DNA from: Butyricimonas virosa
GTDB lineage: Bacteria; Bacteroidota; Bacteroidia; Bacteroidales; Marinifilaceae
DNA: 64,000 nt
Assembly (NCBI RefSeq): GCF_025148635.1
Contig: NZ_CP102269.1
Coordinates: 4,092,001-4,156,000 of the forward strand
Reading direction: 5' to 3'
Positions within the stretch are counted from its first letter, which is position 1. The number at the start of each line of letters is the position of its first letter. The notes under the pieces were generated by a model. The model did no database searches. It saw only the letters and a list, made by a program, of their open reading frames with translations, and was not told the DNA's origin. Positions 42,092 to 50,894 of the stretch are shown piece after piece. Position numbers and translations under genes: made by a program.

Positions 42092-43852
42092 TCAAGAAAA
42101 AGCATTTACTAACCCTCCTTTTTCGAGGATTTTCTGAAACTCCGCGTCAACATAAGGGAGCTTGTACGCCCTCTCGTTCAAATATAACAGATGATTTTCA
42201 TCATCTATCGTCAGTTGTTCCCCTGACGTGTAAGCATCCACCACAGCCCAATCAACAAGAATTCGTAACCCATGGTTAATAGCCATACGATAAAAATCCC
42301 GATTCACCGACTTCGCGATCACCAATTTCACCCCCACGGCCACCAATCCCGTCGCCGCGTGTTTCACGAGTTGACCACACCCGAAATTCTCCCCGGCAAT
42401 AATAATATCTCCCGGTTTCACGTCGCAAGTAAAATTCGGGTCCAATCCTTTAAACAAATAAGGTTTAATCTCCTCCACCTGTTCAAGCGTTAATCGACAG
42501 GTCAATTTTTCCGAGAAAATCTGGTTACTCGATATATTGTCTATATCCCCGTAATTCCACACCCCGTTACTCTTGCGGTAATCATATTCTCCCAGCACGA
42601 CAGGTTCAACCCGGGGAATGTTATACTTATACTGCGTTCCCTCGAAATGAATCATCGGGGTCAATTCCCCTCGCAAAGCAGTCATGGCCACGGTTGCCGG
42701 GGAAGCGATATATTTCTCAACACCGGAGTGATTCGTCCCCCCGATGTACTGGCTATTGGCGGTAGAGATAAAACGGCTATTCCCGACAGACGCCACGCGT
42801 CCCACTCCCAAGCAAGGTCCGCAACTGGAGCCGAGAACCATCGCCCCTGACTGTGCGATCTTATCAATAATACCCTCTTCAACCGCCCGTAAATATATAT
42901 CCCTGGAAGCCGGAACCACGAATAATTGGAACCCGTTAGCAATATGTTTACCTTCCAAGATCATGGAAACCAAGCGTAAATCCTCCAATCGTCCCGAAGC
43001 GCAGGCCCCGATGAGCCCTTGCTGTATTTTCAGCCCGACAAGCTCCTCCACTCCTTGGAGAACATTATTGCCAGTGTCATACACCATCGGAAAGACATTG
43101 GCCAGATCAATCTCTATAAACCGGGAATAAACAGCCTCTTCGTCCGCCCAAACGCCCCGCACCGCCGGCTCGTTAAAATAGTCAGCCAACCGGTCGTCCG
43201 GAGGGAAAGCAGAACTGACCACTCCCATTTCCGTGGAAATATTGGCTATCGTCATTCGATCATCGATGGACAACGAGGCAACCCCTTCCCCGTGATACTC
43301 GATCGCCAACCCGTTCACGTCCAGCTTACTCAATATACCCTTGATCCATAAAGCCAAATCTTTAGCGAACACCCCTTCCGGCAGACGGTTCTTTAAAACG
43401 ATCTTCACGGTTTCAGGCACCCGGAACCACATTTTTCCCGTTTTCCATAACACAGCCGTCTCTGTTTTATTAATCCCCATGGCTAACGTGTTAAAGGCTC
43501 CCGCCGTGGCGGTATGCGAATCGCTCCCAACAACCAACATTCCCGGACGTACCAACTCGGAAATAATCTGGTGACCGATCCCGCGGTCACAGTCATAGAA
43601 ATGCTCTATCCCTTGCTCTTCCACGAAATCCCGTATCGAATTATATTCCAACGATAACTCGTTGATTACTCCCGACACCTTCCCGTCCAGCACGATCACC
43701 AGCTGGGAAGGATTGTACACCCGGGTTCCATGAATTCGTTCAAACAAAAACCTAACCCGTGCCGAATTATCGTGACTCATCACGTAATCCGGTTCACGGA
43801 CCACGATACTCCCACGTTCGGCATTTAATATCTTCTCTACAAATGTTCGCAT
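42092..43852 (-). CDS. Fused aconitase-superfamily hydro-lyase with altered substrate-binding motifs
   Basis: A 586-residue fusion of the large (LeuC-like, about 1-415) and small swivel (LeuD-like, about 430-586) domains of the aconitase/isopropylmalate dehydratase superfamily. The [4Fe-4S] ligands C284 (GACASG), C344 and C347 (GSSCGPCLG) are kept, as are GSDSHT and HRG-equivalent GIGHQI segments. Two motifs that normally bind substrate carboxylates are changed: NRNFxGR is NSQYIGG (about 367-373) and GCGSSREHA is GCGQLVKHA (491-499, C492). It is therefore unlikely to act on citrate, isopropylmalate or homocitrate, although a dehydratase role remains likely. No leuA or leuB is near. cutC lies 63 bp upstream. 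Confidence 0.82.
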   Translation of the reverse strand: MRTFVEKILNAERGSIVVREPDYVMSHDNSARVRFLFERIHGTRVYNPSQLVIVLDGKVSGVINELSLEYNSIRDFVEEQGIEHFYDCDRGIGHQIISELVRPGMLVVGSDSHTATAGAFNTLAMGINKTETAVLWKTGKMWFRVPETVKIVLKNRLPEGVFAKDLALWIKGILSKLDVNGLAIEYHGEGVASLSIDDRMTIANISTEMGVVSSAFPPDDRLADYFNEPAVRGVWADEEAVYSRFIEIDLANVFPMVYDTGNNVLQGVEELVGLKIQQGLIGACASGRLEDLRLVSMILEGKHIANGFQLFVVPASRDIYLRAVEEGIIDKIAQSGAMVLGSSCGPCLGVGRVASVGNSRFISTANSQYIGGTNHSGVEKYIASPATVAMTALRGELTPMIHFEGTQYKYNIPRVEPVVLGEYDYRKSNGVWNYGDIDNISSNQIFSEKLTCRLTLEQVEEIKPYLFKGLDPNFTCDVKPGDIIIAGENFGCGQLVKHAATGLVAVGVKLVIAKSVNRDFYRMAINHGLRILVDWAVVDAYTSGEQLTIDDENHLLYLNERAYKLPYVDAEFQKILEKGGLVNAFS

Positions 43853-43915
43853 ATATTGAATTTAGAATCTAGAAGTCAAAATTTAGGATGAACATCGCAC
43901 CCTGAATCTCACGTT

Positions 43916-44668
43916 CTAAACTTTACATTGCACTTTATCTAAAACAGCTTTTATCTTCTCCACGTCACTATAATACTGCTCGTATTCCGGTAGTCCCGGA
44001 ACCCCACCCATAAACACGTTCGGGTTACGGAATTCCATTTCACTATCCCGACCGCTTTTCCCGCTCAAGTGAATGGCATCCACCCCCGCTTCTATTAACA
44101 TGCCGGCATTCGCGGCGTTCACGCCACTTCCCGCCATAATTTGCACGCGTCCCCCCGCCTGCTTCACCAAGGCTTTAATCCGCTCCATTCCCTCGTTTAC
44201 CGTGTTGCGTCCTCCCGATGTCAAAACCCGGTAACACCCGGCCTCTATAATCCCCTCCAAAGCCTCTTCCATATCTCGGGTCATATCTATCGCCCGGTGA
44301 AACGTTACTTTTAAAGGAGCCGCCAACTCGACCAATTCCCGCGTACGTCGCACGTCAACCGAACCGTCAGCGTTCAATATTCCCAACACGACTCCATCCG
44401 CCCGGCACGCTTTGACAAACCGGATATCCTCCTTCATCATCTCGAACTCCAGGTCGGAATAAAGAAAATCACCCCCTCTAGGGCGAATCATCACGTAAAG
44501 TTGTATGGACAACTTTTCCCGGGCCATACGAATCATGGCCGCGGAAGGGGTTGTCCCCCCATCATACATTCCGGAGCACAATTCTACCCGGGACGCTCCC
44601 GCCAACTGGGCATTCAAGCACGATTCCAAAGAAAAAGTACATATTTCGACATCAATATTATTCTTCAT
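43916..44668 (-). CDS. cutC: CutC family protein
   Basis: A 250-residue TIM-barrel protein of the CutC family. Conserved parts: EICTFSLESCLNAQLAGASRVELCSG at the N-terminus (split over 7-33), MIRPRGGDFLYSD (about 61-73), TFHRAIDMTRDMEEAL, VLTSGGRNT and IMAGSGVNAAN. CutC was linked to copper tolerance in E. coli, but the role is debated and an enzymatic role on a phosphorylated or sugar-like ligand is possible. ATG at 44668. The aconitase-like gene follows. Confidence 0.95.
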   Translation of the reverse strand: MKNNIDVEICTFSLESCLNAQLAGASRVELCSGMYDGGTTPSAAMIRMAREKLSIQLYVMIRPRGGDFLYSDLEFEMMKEDIRFVKACRADGVVLGILNADGSVDVRRTRELVELAAPLKVTFHRAIDMTRDMEEALEGIIEAGCYRVLTSGGRNTVNEGMERIKALVKQAGGRVQIMAGSGVNAANAGMLIEAGVDAIHLSGKSGRDSEMEFRNPNVFMGGVPGLPEYEQYYSDVEKIKAVLDKVQCKV

Positions 44669-45313
44669 TCCACTCTGTCAATTTATTAATTCGCTTTACG
44701 AATATAACAAAATTATTGACAAACTTCAAATAAAAAATTAGGATAAAATGCACCTTGGCCCTCAAGTTATTTCTAACTTACATACATTCAACAGAGTACC
44801 TCATGTCAAAAAAGAATCGCGGGAGAAACAATGATTCTTAGCCTGTATTGCCTTATTATGATCCATTATTGGAACATACGGGGGCGCTCTTGAAACGTAT
44901 TCATTATTTAACGTTTCCCCCACCTGTTCCCCACCTGTGTTATAGTGGTGGAGAACAGGTGAAGAAGTGGTGAGAGAGTGGTGGAGAAGAAAGAGGTTAA
45001 GTGAGATTATTTCGTTTCTCAAGACCCGTGGGGCCTAAGAGAGAATGAAAGAAGGGTGAATTTACGATATGTTAAATGAATTCAGACTTGTTGACGAGAA
45101 TAAATTAACATTTAATATATAATATATGTGATTTACAATTAATAAACATAAAAATGACAACGGGGATATTTTGATTTTGCATGACAATATTGTTATACAG
45201 GCTTTCACGTACGAGAGAAACAAAGACTATCGTGACACATGTATAGAAAACACAAAGTACGACGAAACCGGGAAAGATTTAATGATGGAGGCTTGAACGC
45301 CCCCAAACCATAA
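44669..45313. other. 645-bp intergenic stretch without a gene
   Basis: No reading frame here has family resemblance or sensible composition. Between about 44920 and 44990 it holds a GT-rich inverted repeat: CACCTGTTCCCCAC, then CACCTGTG, facing GTGGTGGAGAACAGGTG. Several GTGGTG/GTGAGAG words continue to 45010. The part 45100-45150 is very AT-rich (TTAATATATAATATATG) and may include promoters. GGGGGCG at about 44880 and CGCCCCC at about 45298 are far-apart complements. Confidence 0.45.
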
Positions 45314-45991
45314 TTATATATAGAAATCCATCCCGAAGAGTTTCTCGAAATACCTCTTCACGCTCGTTTTCACTTCCGCCACGGGAACCTCTGCCCCCAC
45401 CTCTTTCGCGATAGAAGTTACCCCCTTATCCACGAAGCCGCACGGGTTGATATAATTAAAATAATTCAAATCCGTATTCACGTTCAGCGCAAAACCGTGC
45501 ATTGTCACGTAACGGGAACATTTAATCCCGATCGCACATATCTTGCGAGCCCGAGGCGTGTGGGCATCCAACCATACCCCCGTGGCTCCTTCCAACCGTT
45601 CCCCGGTAATCCCGAACTCCCCCACGGTACGGATAACCACCTCCTCCAACAGATCCACGTACTCCTTCACCCCCACCCCGAAATTAGCCATGTCAATAAT
45701 CGGATACACGACCAGTTGCCCGGGGCCGTGATACGTGATATCCCCACCCCGGTTTACTTTCACGAATTCGGCATGAGCCGCCTGCAACTGAATGGCACTA
45801 ACCAGCATATTCGCCTCGTTCCCGCTCTTCCCTAGCGTGTACACGTGATTATGCTCCACGAAAATCATGCAATTCCCCGTTTCCTCTCCCCTTAACTTCG
45901 CGGCAATAATCTCGTTATGCAGCTCTTCCTGCTGCCGCCACACGGGCACGTAGCTCGCAACTCCCAGATCAATTAATCGTGTACGTTTCAT
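45314..45991 (-). CDS. lipB: Octanoyltransferase (lipoate-protein ligase B)
   Basis: Transfers octanoyl from acyl-carrier protein to lipoyl domains, the first step of lipoate synthesis. The 225 residues have the motif GGDITYHGPGQLVVYPII and KICAIGIKCSRYVTMHGFAL, the latter containing the catalytic Lys and the acyl-thioester Cys region (NPCGFVDKGVTSI). ATG at 45991, 3 bp after lipA, so the pair is an operon in the order lipA-lipB. Confidence 0.97.
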   Translation of the reverse strand: MKRTRLIDLGVASYVPVWRQQEELHNEIIAAKLRGEETGNCMIFVEHNHVYTLGKSGNEANMLVSAIQLQAAHAEFVKVNRGGDITYHGPGQLVVYPIIDMANFGVGVKEYVDLLEEVVIRTVGEFGITGERLEGATGVWLDAHTPRARKICAIGIKCSRYVTMHGFALNVNTDLNYFNYINPCGFVDKGVTSIAKEVGAEVPVAEVKTSVKRYFEKLFGMDFYI

Positions 45992-45994
45992 AAC

Positions 45995-46849
45995 TTATCT
46001 CACATGCTTTTCGGCGTGATAACTGGAGCGAACCAATGGGCCACTCTCCACGTAACGGAACCCTTTTTCCAACCCAATACGCTCATATTCCTTGAAGGTA
46101 TCCGGTGTCACGTACTCTTTTACTTCAAGATTCGCCTCGGACGGTTGCAGGTACTGACCGATAGTCATTACTTTACACCCAACTGCCAGCAAATCATCCA
46201 TCGTCTGAAGAATTTGTTCACGAGTCTCCCCTAATCCCAGCATAATACCGGATTTGGAAACAATACCCGATTCCGAAACCTGACGAATCACTTGTAAAGA
46301 AATATCATATTTTGCCCGGCTACGTACGCCATCCGACAATTCTCTCACCGTCTCTAGATTATGAGAAATCACTTCTGGACGAGCATCAATCACCTGTTGC
46401 ACGAGTTCCTGCCTTCCCTGGAAATCCGGAATCAGTACTTCCATTGTCGTTTGGGGATTCTCTCGTTTCACCGCCTCGATCACTTTCACCCAATGAGCCG
46501 CCCCCAAATCAGCCAGATCATCCCGATCCACGGAAGTTATCACGGCGTGTTTCAAACCGAGCAACTTCACGGAGTTAGCTATATTTTCCGGTTCTGCCGG
46601 GTCCAATGGAGCCGGACGCCCCGTTTTCACGTTACAAAACTTACACGAACGAGTACATACATCCCCGCCGATCATAAACGTTGCAGTTCTGTTTCCCCAA
46701 CATTCGCCTTGATTGGGACACATACCACTGGTACATATCGTATGTAGATTATGTTTTCTGACTATATTTAAAACTTCCGTGGAACTCTGTCCTTTCGGTA
46801 ATTTAATTTTCAACCATTCCGGTTTTCGCCTGCTATTACAACACGTCAT
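45995..46849 (-). CDS. lipA: Lipoyl synthase (radical SAM)
   Basis: Inserts two sulphur atoms into the octanoyl chain. The 284 residues carry both clusters: the auxiliary [4Fe-4S] ligands C39, C44 and C50 (CTSGMCPNQGEC) and the radical-SAM CxxxCxxC at C65, C69 and C72 (CTRSCKFC). The C-terminal SSYHAEK holds the Ser ligand of the auxiliary cluster. The ATG at 46849 is chosen, with MTCCNSRRKPEWLK as its start. A -7 box TATATTTG lies at 46880-46873, 24 bp upstream. Confidence 0.98.
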   Translation of the reverse strand: MTCCNSRRKPEWLKIKLPKGQSSTEVLNIVRKHNLHTICTSGMCPNQGECWGNRTATFMIGGDVCTRSCKFCNVKTGRPAPLDPAEPENIANSVKLLGLKHAVITSVDRDDLADLGAAHWVKVIEAVKRENPQTTMEVLIPDFQGRQELVQQVIDARPEVISHNLETVRELSDGVRSRAKYDISLQVIRQVSESGIVSKSGIMLGLGETREQILQTMDDLLAVGCKVMTIGQYLQPSEANLEVKEYVTPDTFKEYERIGLEKGFRYVESGPLVRSSYHAEKHVR

Positions 46850-47002
46850 ACTCTCTTTTTTTTAATCGTACGCAAATATACGACGAAGTTTTTAAATACA
46901 TACTGATATTTCTGATCTTTCAGGTTGTTAAATTCCCGGAAACACCTCTTTTTTTTAACTATATGCAAATAACAGAAAATGCGTTAAATAAACTTGGAAA
47001 AC

Positions 47003-47033
47003 TTGCATTCATTGGGATTATACCCTACATTTG
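47003..47033 (+). promoter_or_regulatory. Bacteroides-type promoter of the cyclophilin gene
   Basis: TTG at 47003-47005 and TACATTTG at 47026-47033, with near-ideal spacing. The start codon is 29 bp downstream. Confidence 0.7.
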
Positions 47034-47061
47034 TTTGCAATAATTCAAAACCAATTTCGTA

Positions 47062-47505
47062 ATGTACAGAGCAGAAATACACACAGAAAAAGGTGTTATG
47101 AAGGTTCTTTTCTTCGAAAAAGATGCGCCGAATACCGTTGCCAATTTTGTAAAACTAGCCAGAGAAGGCTTTTATGACGGATTAACGTTTCATCGGGTCA
47201 TCCCGGATTTCGTAATCCAAGGCGGTTGCCCTAGAGGCGACGGAACAGGAGGACCGGGTTACACCATCAAATGTGAGTTAAACGGGGATAACCAGTACCA
47301 TGACCGGGGAGTATTATCCATGGCTCATGCCGGACGGGATACCGGGGGATCTCAATTCTTTATTTGTCATAACCGTAGAAACACGGCTCACTTGGACAGA
47401 CGCCACACGTGTTTCGGGCAAGTTTACGAGGGATTGGAAGTAATTGATGCCATCCGTCAGGGAGACGAAATTATTAAAATCGTCATCACGGAGGAAAATG
47501 AATAA
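47062..47505 (+). CDS. Peptidyl-prolyl cis-trans isomerase, cyclophilin type
   Basis: A cytoplasmic cyclophilin of 147 residues, with no signal peptide. Active-site residues are visible: [13 protein letters not shown] (catalytic Arg and Phe), [10 protein letters not shown] (Gln, Phe) and [12 protein letters not shown] (with His). It accelerates proline isomerisation in protein folding. Single gene with its own promoter and a terminator shared with the convergent phosphate butyryltransferase gene. Confidence 0.96.
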   Translation: MYRAEIHTEKGVMKVLFFEKDAPNTVANFVKLAREGFYDGLTFHRVIPDFVIQGGCPRGDGTGGPGYTIKCELNGDNQYHDRGVLSMAHAGRDTGGSQFFICHNRRNTAHLDRRHTCFGQVYEGLEVIDAIRQGDEIIKIVITEENE

Positions 47506-47536
47506 GCCTGTGTTCTTAGTTGTTTAAATAATTCAG

Positions 47537-47572
47537 AAAAGCCGAAGTGTTAACACAACAACTTCGGCTTTT
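47537..47572. terminator. Bidirectional terminator between cyclophilin and ptb genes
   Basis: AAAAGCCGAAGT and ACTTCGGCTTTT form a 12-bp stem, with A- and T-runs giving a U-tract on both strands. Confidence 0.85.
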
Positions 47573-47591
47573 CACTTGTATCTTGTTTATC

Positions 47592-48500
47592 TTACTTTGC
47601 AAAAAGAGCAGCCAACGCGATAGAATTCAACTTCGCATCCACACTGTCACCCCTGGAAGACAACACGCTCGGGGCAGTTGCACCCACAAGGATAGCACCT
47701 TGACGAGCGTTAGCCAATTTCGTGTTCGTTTTGTAGAACACGTTACCAGATTCAATATTCGGGAATACCAAGCAGTCCGCATCTCCCGCTACCGGAGACT
47801 TGATTTTTTTGATCTCGGCAGCTTCCTTATCGATAGCCACGTCAAGAGCCAATGGTCCGTCGATGTCGATATTACCTAACTGACCTCTCTCTCCCATCTT
47901 GGCAAGAATAGCGGCATCCGTGGTAGATTCCACTTTCGGAAGAACTTGTTCCGTGGCAGAAATCATGGCCACCTTCGGACGTTGAACACCGAGAGCGTTG
48001 GCAATCTGGGTAACATACTTCACGATAGCCATTTTTTGGCTGAAATCCGGGGCCGGGATAATAGCGGCATCACTGAACACCAACAACTTGTGGTAATTCG
48101 GGCACTCCATCACAACCACGTGAGATAACGTGGCCTTCGGGGGCAATAAACCGCAATCCTTGTTCAAGATAGCACGCATATATTTGTCGGTACTAACCAA
48201 ACCTTTCATGATAAAGTCAGCTTCCTTGTCACGTACCATTTGTACCGCTTTGGCAGCTGCTTTCGTATCCACCGGCTCGTGTACAATTTTAAAACGAGAG
48301 ATATCAAAACCATGCTCCGCGCACACTTTCTTGATTTCGTTCTCGTCACCACACAAAGTGGCTTCAACAATACCCATTTCAACTGCTTTATTCACAGCTT
48401 CAATAGAGTGACTGTCGTTAGCATAAGCTACAACCAAACGCTTTTTTTGGGTATTCCCCTTCAATAACTCATAGATGTCATCAATTTTCTGTATTGCCAT
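47592..48500 (-). CDS. ptb: Phosphate butyryltransferase-like phosphate acyltransferase
   Basis: A 302-residue enzyme of the phosphate acetyl/butyryltransferase fold that interconverts butyryl-CoA (or another acyl-CoA) and acyl-phosphate. The family is shown by VVAYANDSHSIEAV, EADFIMKGLVSTDKYMRAIL, LSHVVVMECP, VAMISATEQVLP and DADCLVFPNIESGNVFYKTN. Length and motifs favour Ptb over the longer Pta. Butyrate kinase, its normal partner, is not adjacent; so acyl-phosphate use may rely on a kinase elsewhere. ATG at 48500. -7 box TATTTTTG at 48559-48552. Confidence 0.9.
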   Translation of the reverse strand: MAIQKIDDIYELLKGNTQKKRLVVAYANDSHSIEAVNKAVEMGIVEATLCGDENEIKKVCAEHGFDISRFKIVHEPVDTKAAAKAVQMVRDKEADFIMKGLVSTDKYMRAILNKDCGLLPPKATLSHVVVMECPNYHKLLVFSDAAIIPAPDFSQKMAIVKYVTQIANALGVQRPKVAMISATEQVLPKVESTTDAAILAKMGERGQLGNIDIDGPLALDVAIDKEAAEIKKIKSPVAGDADCLVFPNIESGNVFYKTNTKLANARQGAILVGATAPSVLSSRGDSVDAKLNSIALAALFAK

Positions 48501-48617
48501 GGCAAACTTATTTTTTTACTTAATTAGTGATTTATGTTTTAAATTTGGAAGCAAAAATAAAGCTTTTTGATGAAAATAGAAACAAAAAGGTGCTTTTTGA
48601 TTTTAGATTCTAATCAC

Positions 48618-48648
48618 TTCGTTTATTCTTAATTTTAAATTACTTTTG
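48618..48648 (+). promoter_or_regulatory. Bacteroides-type promoter of the MFS transporter gene
   Basis: TTCG (one mismatch to TTTG) at 48618-48621, 19 bp, TACTTTTG at 48641-48648. The GTG start lies 28 bp downstream. Confidence 0.6.
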
Positions 48649-48675
48649 TCTTCCGAATAAAAAAGCAGAAATCAC

Positions 48676-49854
48676 GTGTCGTTAAAAAAAAATATAATAG
48701 CACTTTATTTGATCAAGGTTTCCAAATGGTTTACCCTGGTGATGCCGATCATCGTGCTATTTTACAAGGAATGCGGGCTGGATTTGGCTGATATATTCAT
48801 CTTGAAGAGCGTCTATTCCATCGCCATGGTGTCGCTGGAAATACCGACGGGCTACCTGGCCGACGTATGGGGACGCAGGAATTGCCTAATTGCGGGATGC
48901 ATATTTTGCTTTCTGGGATTCACCAATTACTCGATCTCCGACACGTTCACGGCATTCTTCCTCTCGGAAATATTGCTTGGATTCGGCCAAAGTCTGGTGT
49001 CCGGGGCTGATTCCGCCCTACTCTACGATACCATGCTACGCTATAAAAAAGAGGATGAGTACTTGAAATACGAGGGAAGAGTTACCATGGTCGGGAATTT
49101 TTCGGAAGCTTTTGCCGGGATATTCAGCGGGTTGTTAGCAGTTTATTCCCTTCGGCTTCCTTTCTATGTGCAAAGCGGGATTGCTTTTATCGGCATCCCG
49201 GCAGCCGTAGCCCTGACCGAACATGCCGCCAAGACAAGAATTAAAAACTCGTTTGCCAATATCGTGCAAATCATTCAATACTCACTTTTCACGAACAAGG
49301 AACTGTGTTACAACATCATGTTCTCCGGCGTGATCGGGGCTGCCACACTCACCATGGCTTGGTTTGTTCAACCCCTGTTGATTGAACTGGATACCCCAAC
49401 CTCATGGTTCGGAATTATCTGGACAATTCTAAATCTCACCGTGGGGATCTCGGCCTTATACTCCGACAAACTGGATCAACGTCTGGGAAGTCTGCGGATG
49501 TACACGTTAATCCTGTTCTTCATCGTGGGGGGATATATTGCAGTGGCCTTCAATATTTCTTATATTGGCTTGGTATGCCTGTTCTTCTTTTACATCGTGA
49601 GAGGATTCGCCACACCGATATTAAAAGGATACATTAACCAAATCACCTTCTCCGAAATGCGAGCAACCGTACTTTCCATCCGCAACTTCATTATTCGGCT
49701 TATGTTCGCAGCCATGGCCCCGCTTGTCGGCTGGCTCCACGACTTATACTCCCTTTCTGTCGCCCTGCAAGCCACGGCCGCTATCGTTTTTGTACCCGGG
49801 TTACTGTTCTTAATCCTGCAATGGCGCTACAAACCGAAAGAACCTTCTTTATAA
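48676..49854 (+). CDS. Major facilitator superfamily transporter
   Basis: A 392-residue permease with 12 predicted helices in two halves. The loop between helices 2 and 3, GYLADVWGRRN, matches the MFS signature (G-x-L-D-R-x-G-R-R). The start appears to be GTG (48676), because no in-frame ATG precedes the first helix and the promoter lies directly upstream. Substrate unknown; sequence type resembles drug-efflux-like MFS proteins of Bacteroidetes. Monocistronic. Confidence 0.9.
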   Translation: MSLKKNIIALYLIKVSKWFTLVMPIIVLFYKECGLDLADIFILKSVYSIAMVSLEIPTGYLADVWGRRNCLIAGCIFCFLGFTNYSISDTFTAFFLSEILLGFGQSLVSGADSALLYDTMLRYKKEDEYLKYEGRVTMVGNFSEAFAGIFSGLLAVYSLRLPFYVQSGIAFIGIPAAVALTEHAAKTRIKNSFANIVQIIQYSLFTNKELCYNIMFSGVIGAATLTMAWFVQPLLIELDTPTSWFGIIWTILNLTVGISALYSDKLDQRLGSLRMYTLILFFIVGGYIAVAFNISYIGLVCLFFFYIVRGFATPILKGYINQITFSEMRATVLSIRNFIIRLMFAAMAPLVGWLHDLYSLSVALQATAAIVFVPGLLFLILQWRYKPKEPSL

Positions 49855-49967
49855 AATAATAATCCCCTAAAGTTTGTTTTGTCTATTTAAATACATATAT
49901 TTGTAACCTAAAGGTTACTTTATGAAACCTAAAAGTATCTCAATACAACTTTAAAACAATAACAATC

Positions 49968-50402
49968 ATGGAAAATTCAAGAATTGAAGAAGTTGAAATT
50001 GAAAGATTTAATTCACTTCGCCTTCGTGCTATCAGCTTTGCCGTTTGGTTTCTTGGCTTGATTTTAATACAACTCCCGCTCAATAATCTCGTGTTGGCCA
50101 CGATAGGGATCATCTCCGCATTATTCTGTTTATCATTCATTTACGCCACGTTCAAAACAACAAACGTGTTCAAAAAGATCAAAAAAGATTCCACGCTGAA
50201 TCAAGCCTTAATGAACGAAATGTATTTAAGTTTTGATTATAAAGCCGTATGCACGGGATTTTACTCGACCATGTTTTTTGTAATGCTTCTATTCATCGTG
50301 AGCAACTTTATGGAGATTCCCGGAAAAATCATATGCATGTCCGTCATTTACATCCAAGTTGTTTCAACCGATTTACGAAGATTATTCCTGTATAAACAAT
50401 AA
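49968..50402 (+). CDS. Small multi-span membrane protein paired with an XRE regulator
   Basis: A 144-residue protein with four hydrophobic helices in two hairpins (about 22-39 and 44-62; 96-113 and 118-135) and an amphipathic, charged middle (TTNVFKKIKKDSTLNQALMNE). I do not recognise a named family; it resembles DUF2178-like partners that are often found before small Cro/CI-type regulators. The XRE gene starts 5 bp downstream, so the two are likely co-expressed, and the membrane protein may sense a signal or be the regulated target. Confidence 0.65.
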   Translation: MENSRIEEVEIERFNSLRLRAISFAVWFLGLILIQLPLNNLVLATIGIISALFCLSFIYATFKTTNVFKKIKKDSTLNQALMNEMYLSFDYKAVCTGFYSTMFFVMLLFIVSNFMEIPGKIICMSVIYIQVVSTDLRRLFLYKQ

Positions 50403-50407
50403 CGAGT

Positions 50408-50629
50408 ATGCCAAGCCAAGAATTAAACAATAAAATAAAGATTCATAGGGTAATCAAGAATATCAGTCAGGAAGAACTGGCGATTGCTATCGGGGTTACC
50501 CGCAAGACTATTAACACCATAGAAACCGGAAAATACATCCCTTCTACCGTGATTGCCTTAAAGATTGCCCGATATTTTCAAACCACAGTAGAAGATATCT
50601 TTGAACTCAACGACAATAAACCAGCCTGA
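50408..50629 (+). CDS. XRE-family transcriptional regulator (Cro/CI type)
   Basis: A 73-residue regulator that consists of a single helix-turn-helix domain: ISQEELAIAIGVTRKTINTIETGKYIPST is the canonical XRE core, and the tail YFQTTVEDIFELND is typical of this family. It has no extra sensor domain. ATG at 50408; it shares its transcript with the membrane protein upstream. It may repress the pair. Confidence 0.9.
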   Translation: MPSQELNNKIKIHRVIKNISQEELAIAIGVTRKTINTIETGKYIPSTVIALKIARYFQTTVEDIFELNDNKPA

Positions 50630-50894
50630 ACGCTCCCCAACTTCATTATTCGATTCGAAGAACGACTCTATAACTCAAAAAAATCCCCCAAAAACAAAGG
50701 TACCCGGAACAACCCGGACACCCTCTTTTTTTGATAATGCAAAAAATGACTTATAAAAACATCCTAACCACACAAAGGAATGAATGAAGCCAAATACAGA
50801 TAACATGCCATCGGCTGAAAAGAAACAGGCATTTACAACACAATATCCCGATAACACATACCTTCTTCAGCAAGATGAAACAGTCATTCTCTCA
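50630..50894. other. 265-bp convergent intergenic stretch
   Basis: Lies between the XRE gene and the end of the GH92 gene. The frame on the minus strand (50675-50857) has no family resemblance and no start signal. I saw no clear terminator for either gene. Confidence 0.4.

Noticed and set aside
42092..43852. Ordinary 3-isopropylmalate dehydratase LeuCD fusion
   Set aside because: The arginine and serine motifs needed for isopropylmalate are replaced and no other leucine genes are close.
44801..45022. Minus-strand open frame of 73 codons in the lipB-cutC gap
   Set aside because: Made of repeat-derived His/Thr/Ser stretches over the GT-rich inverted repeat; no start signal or known family.
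50675..50857. Minus-strand open frame of 60 codons after the GH92 gene
   Set aside because: Phe-rich, unlike any family I know, and in a convergent intergenic gap.
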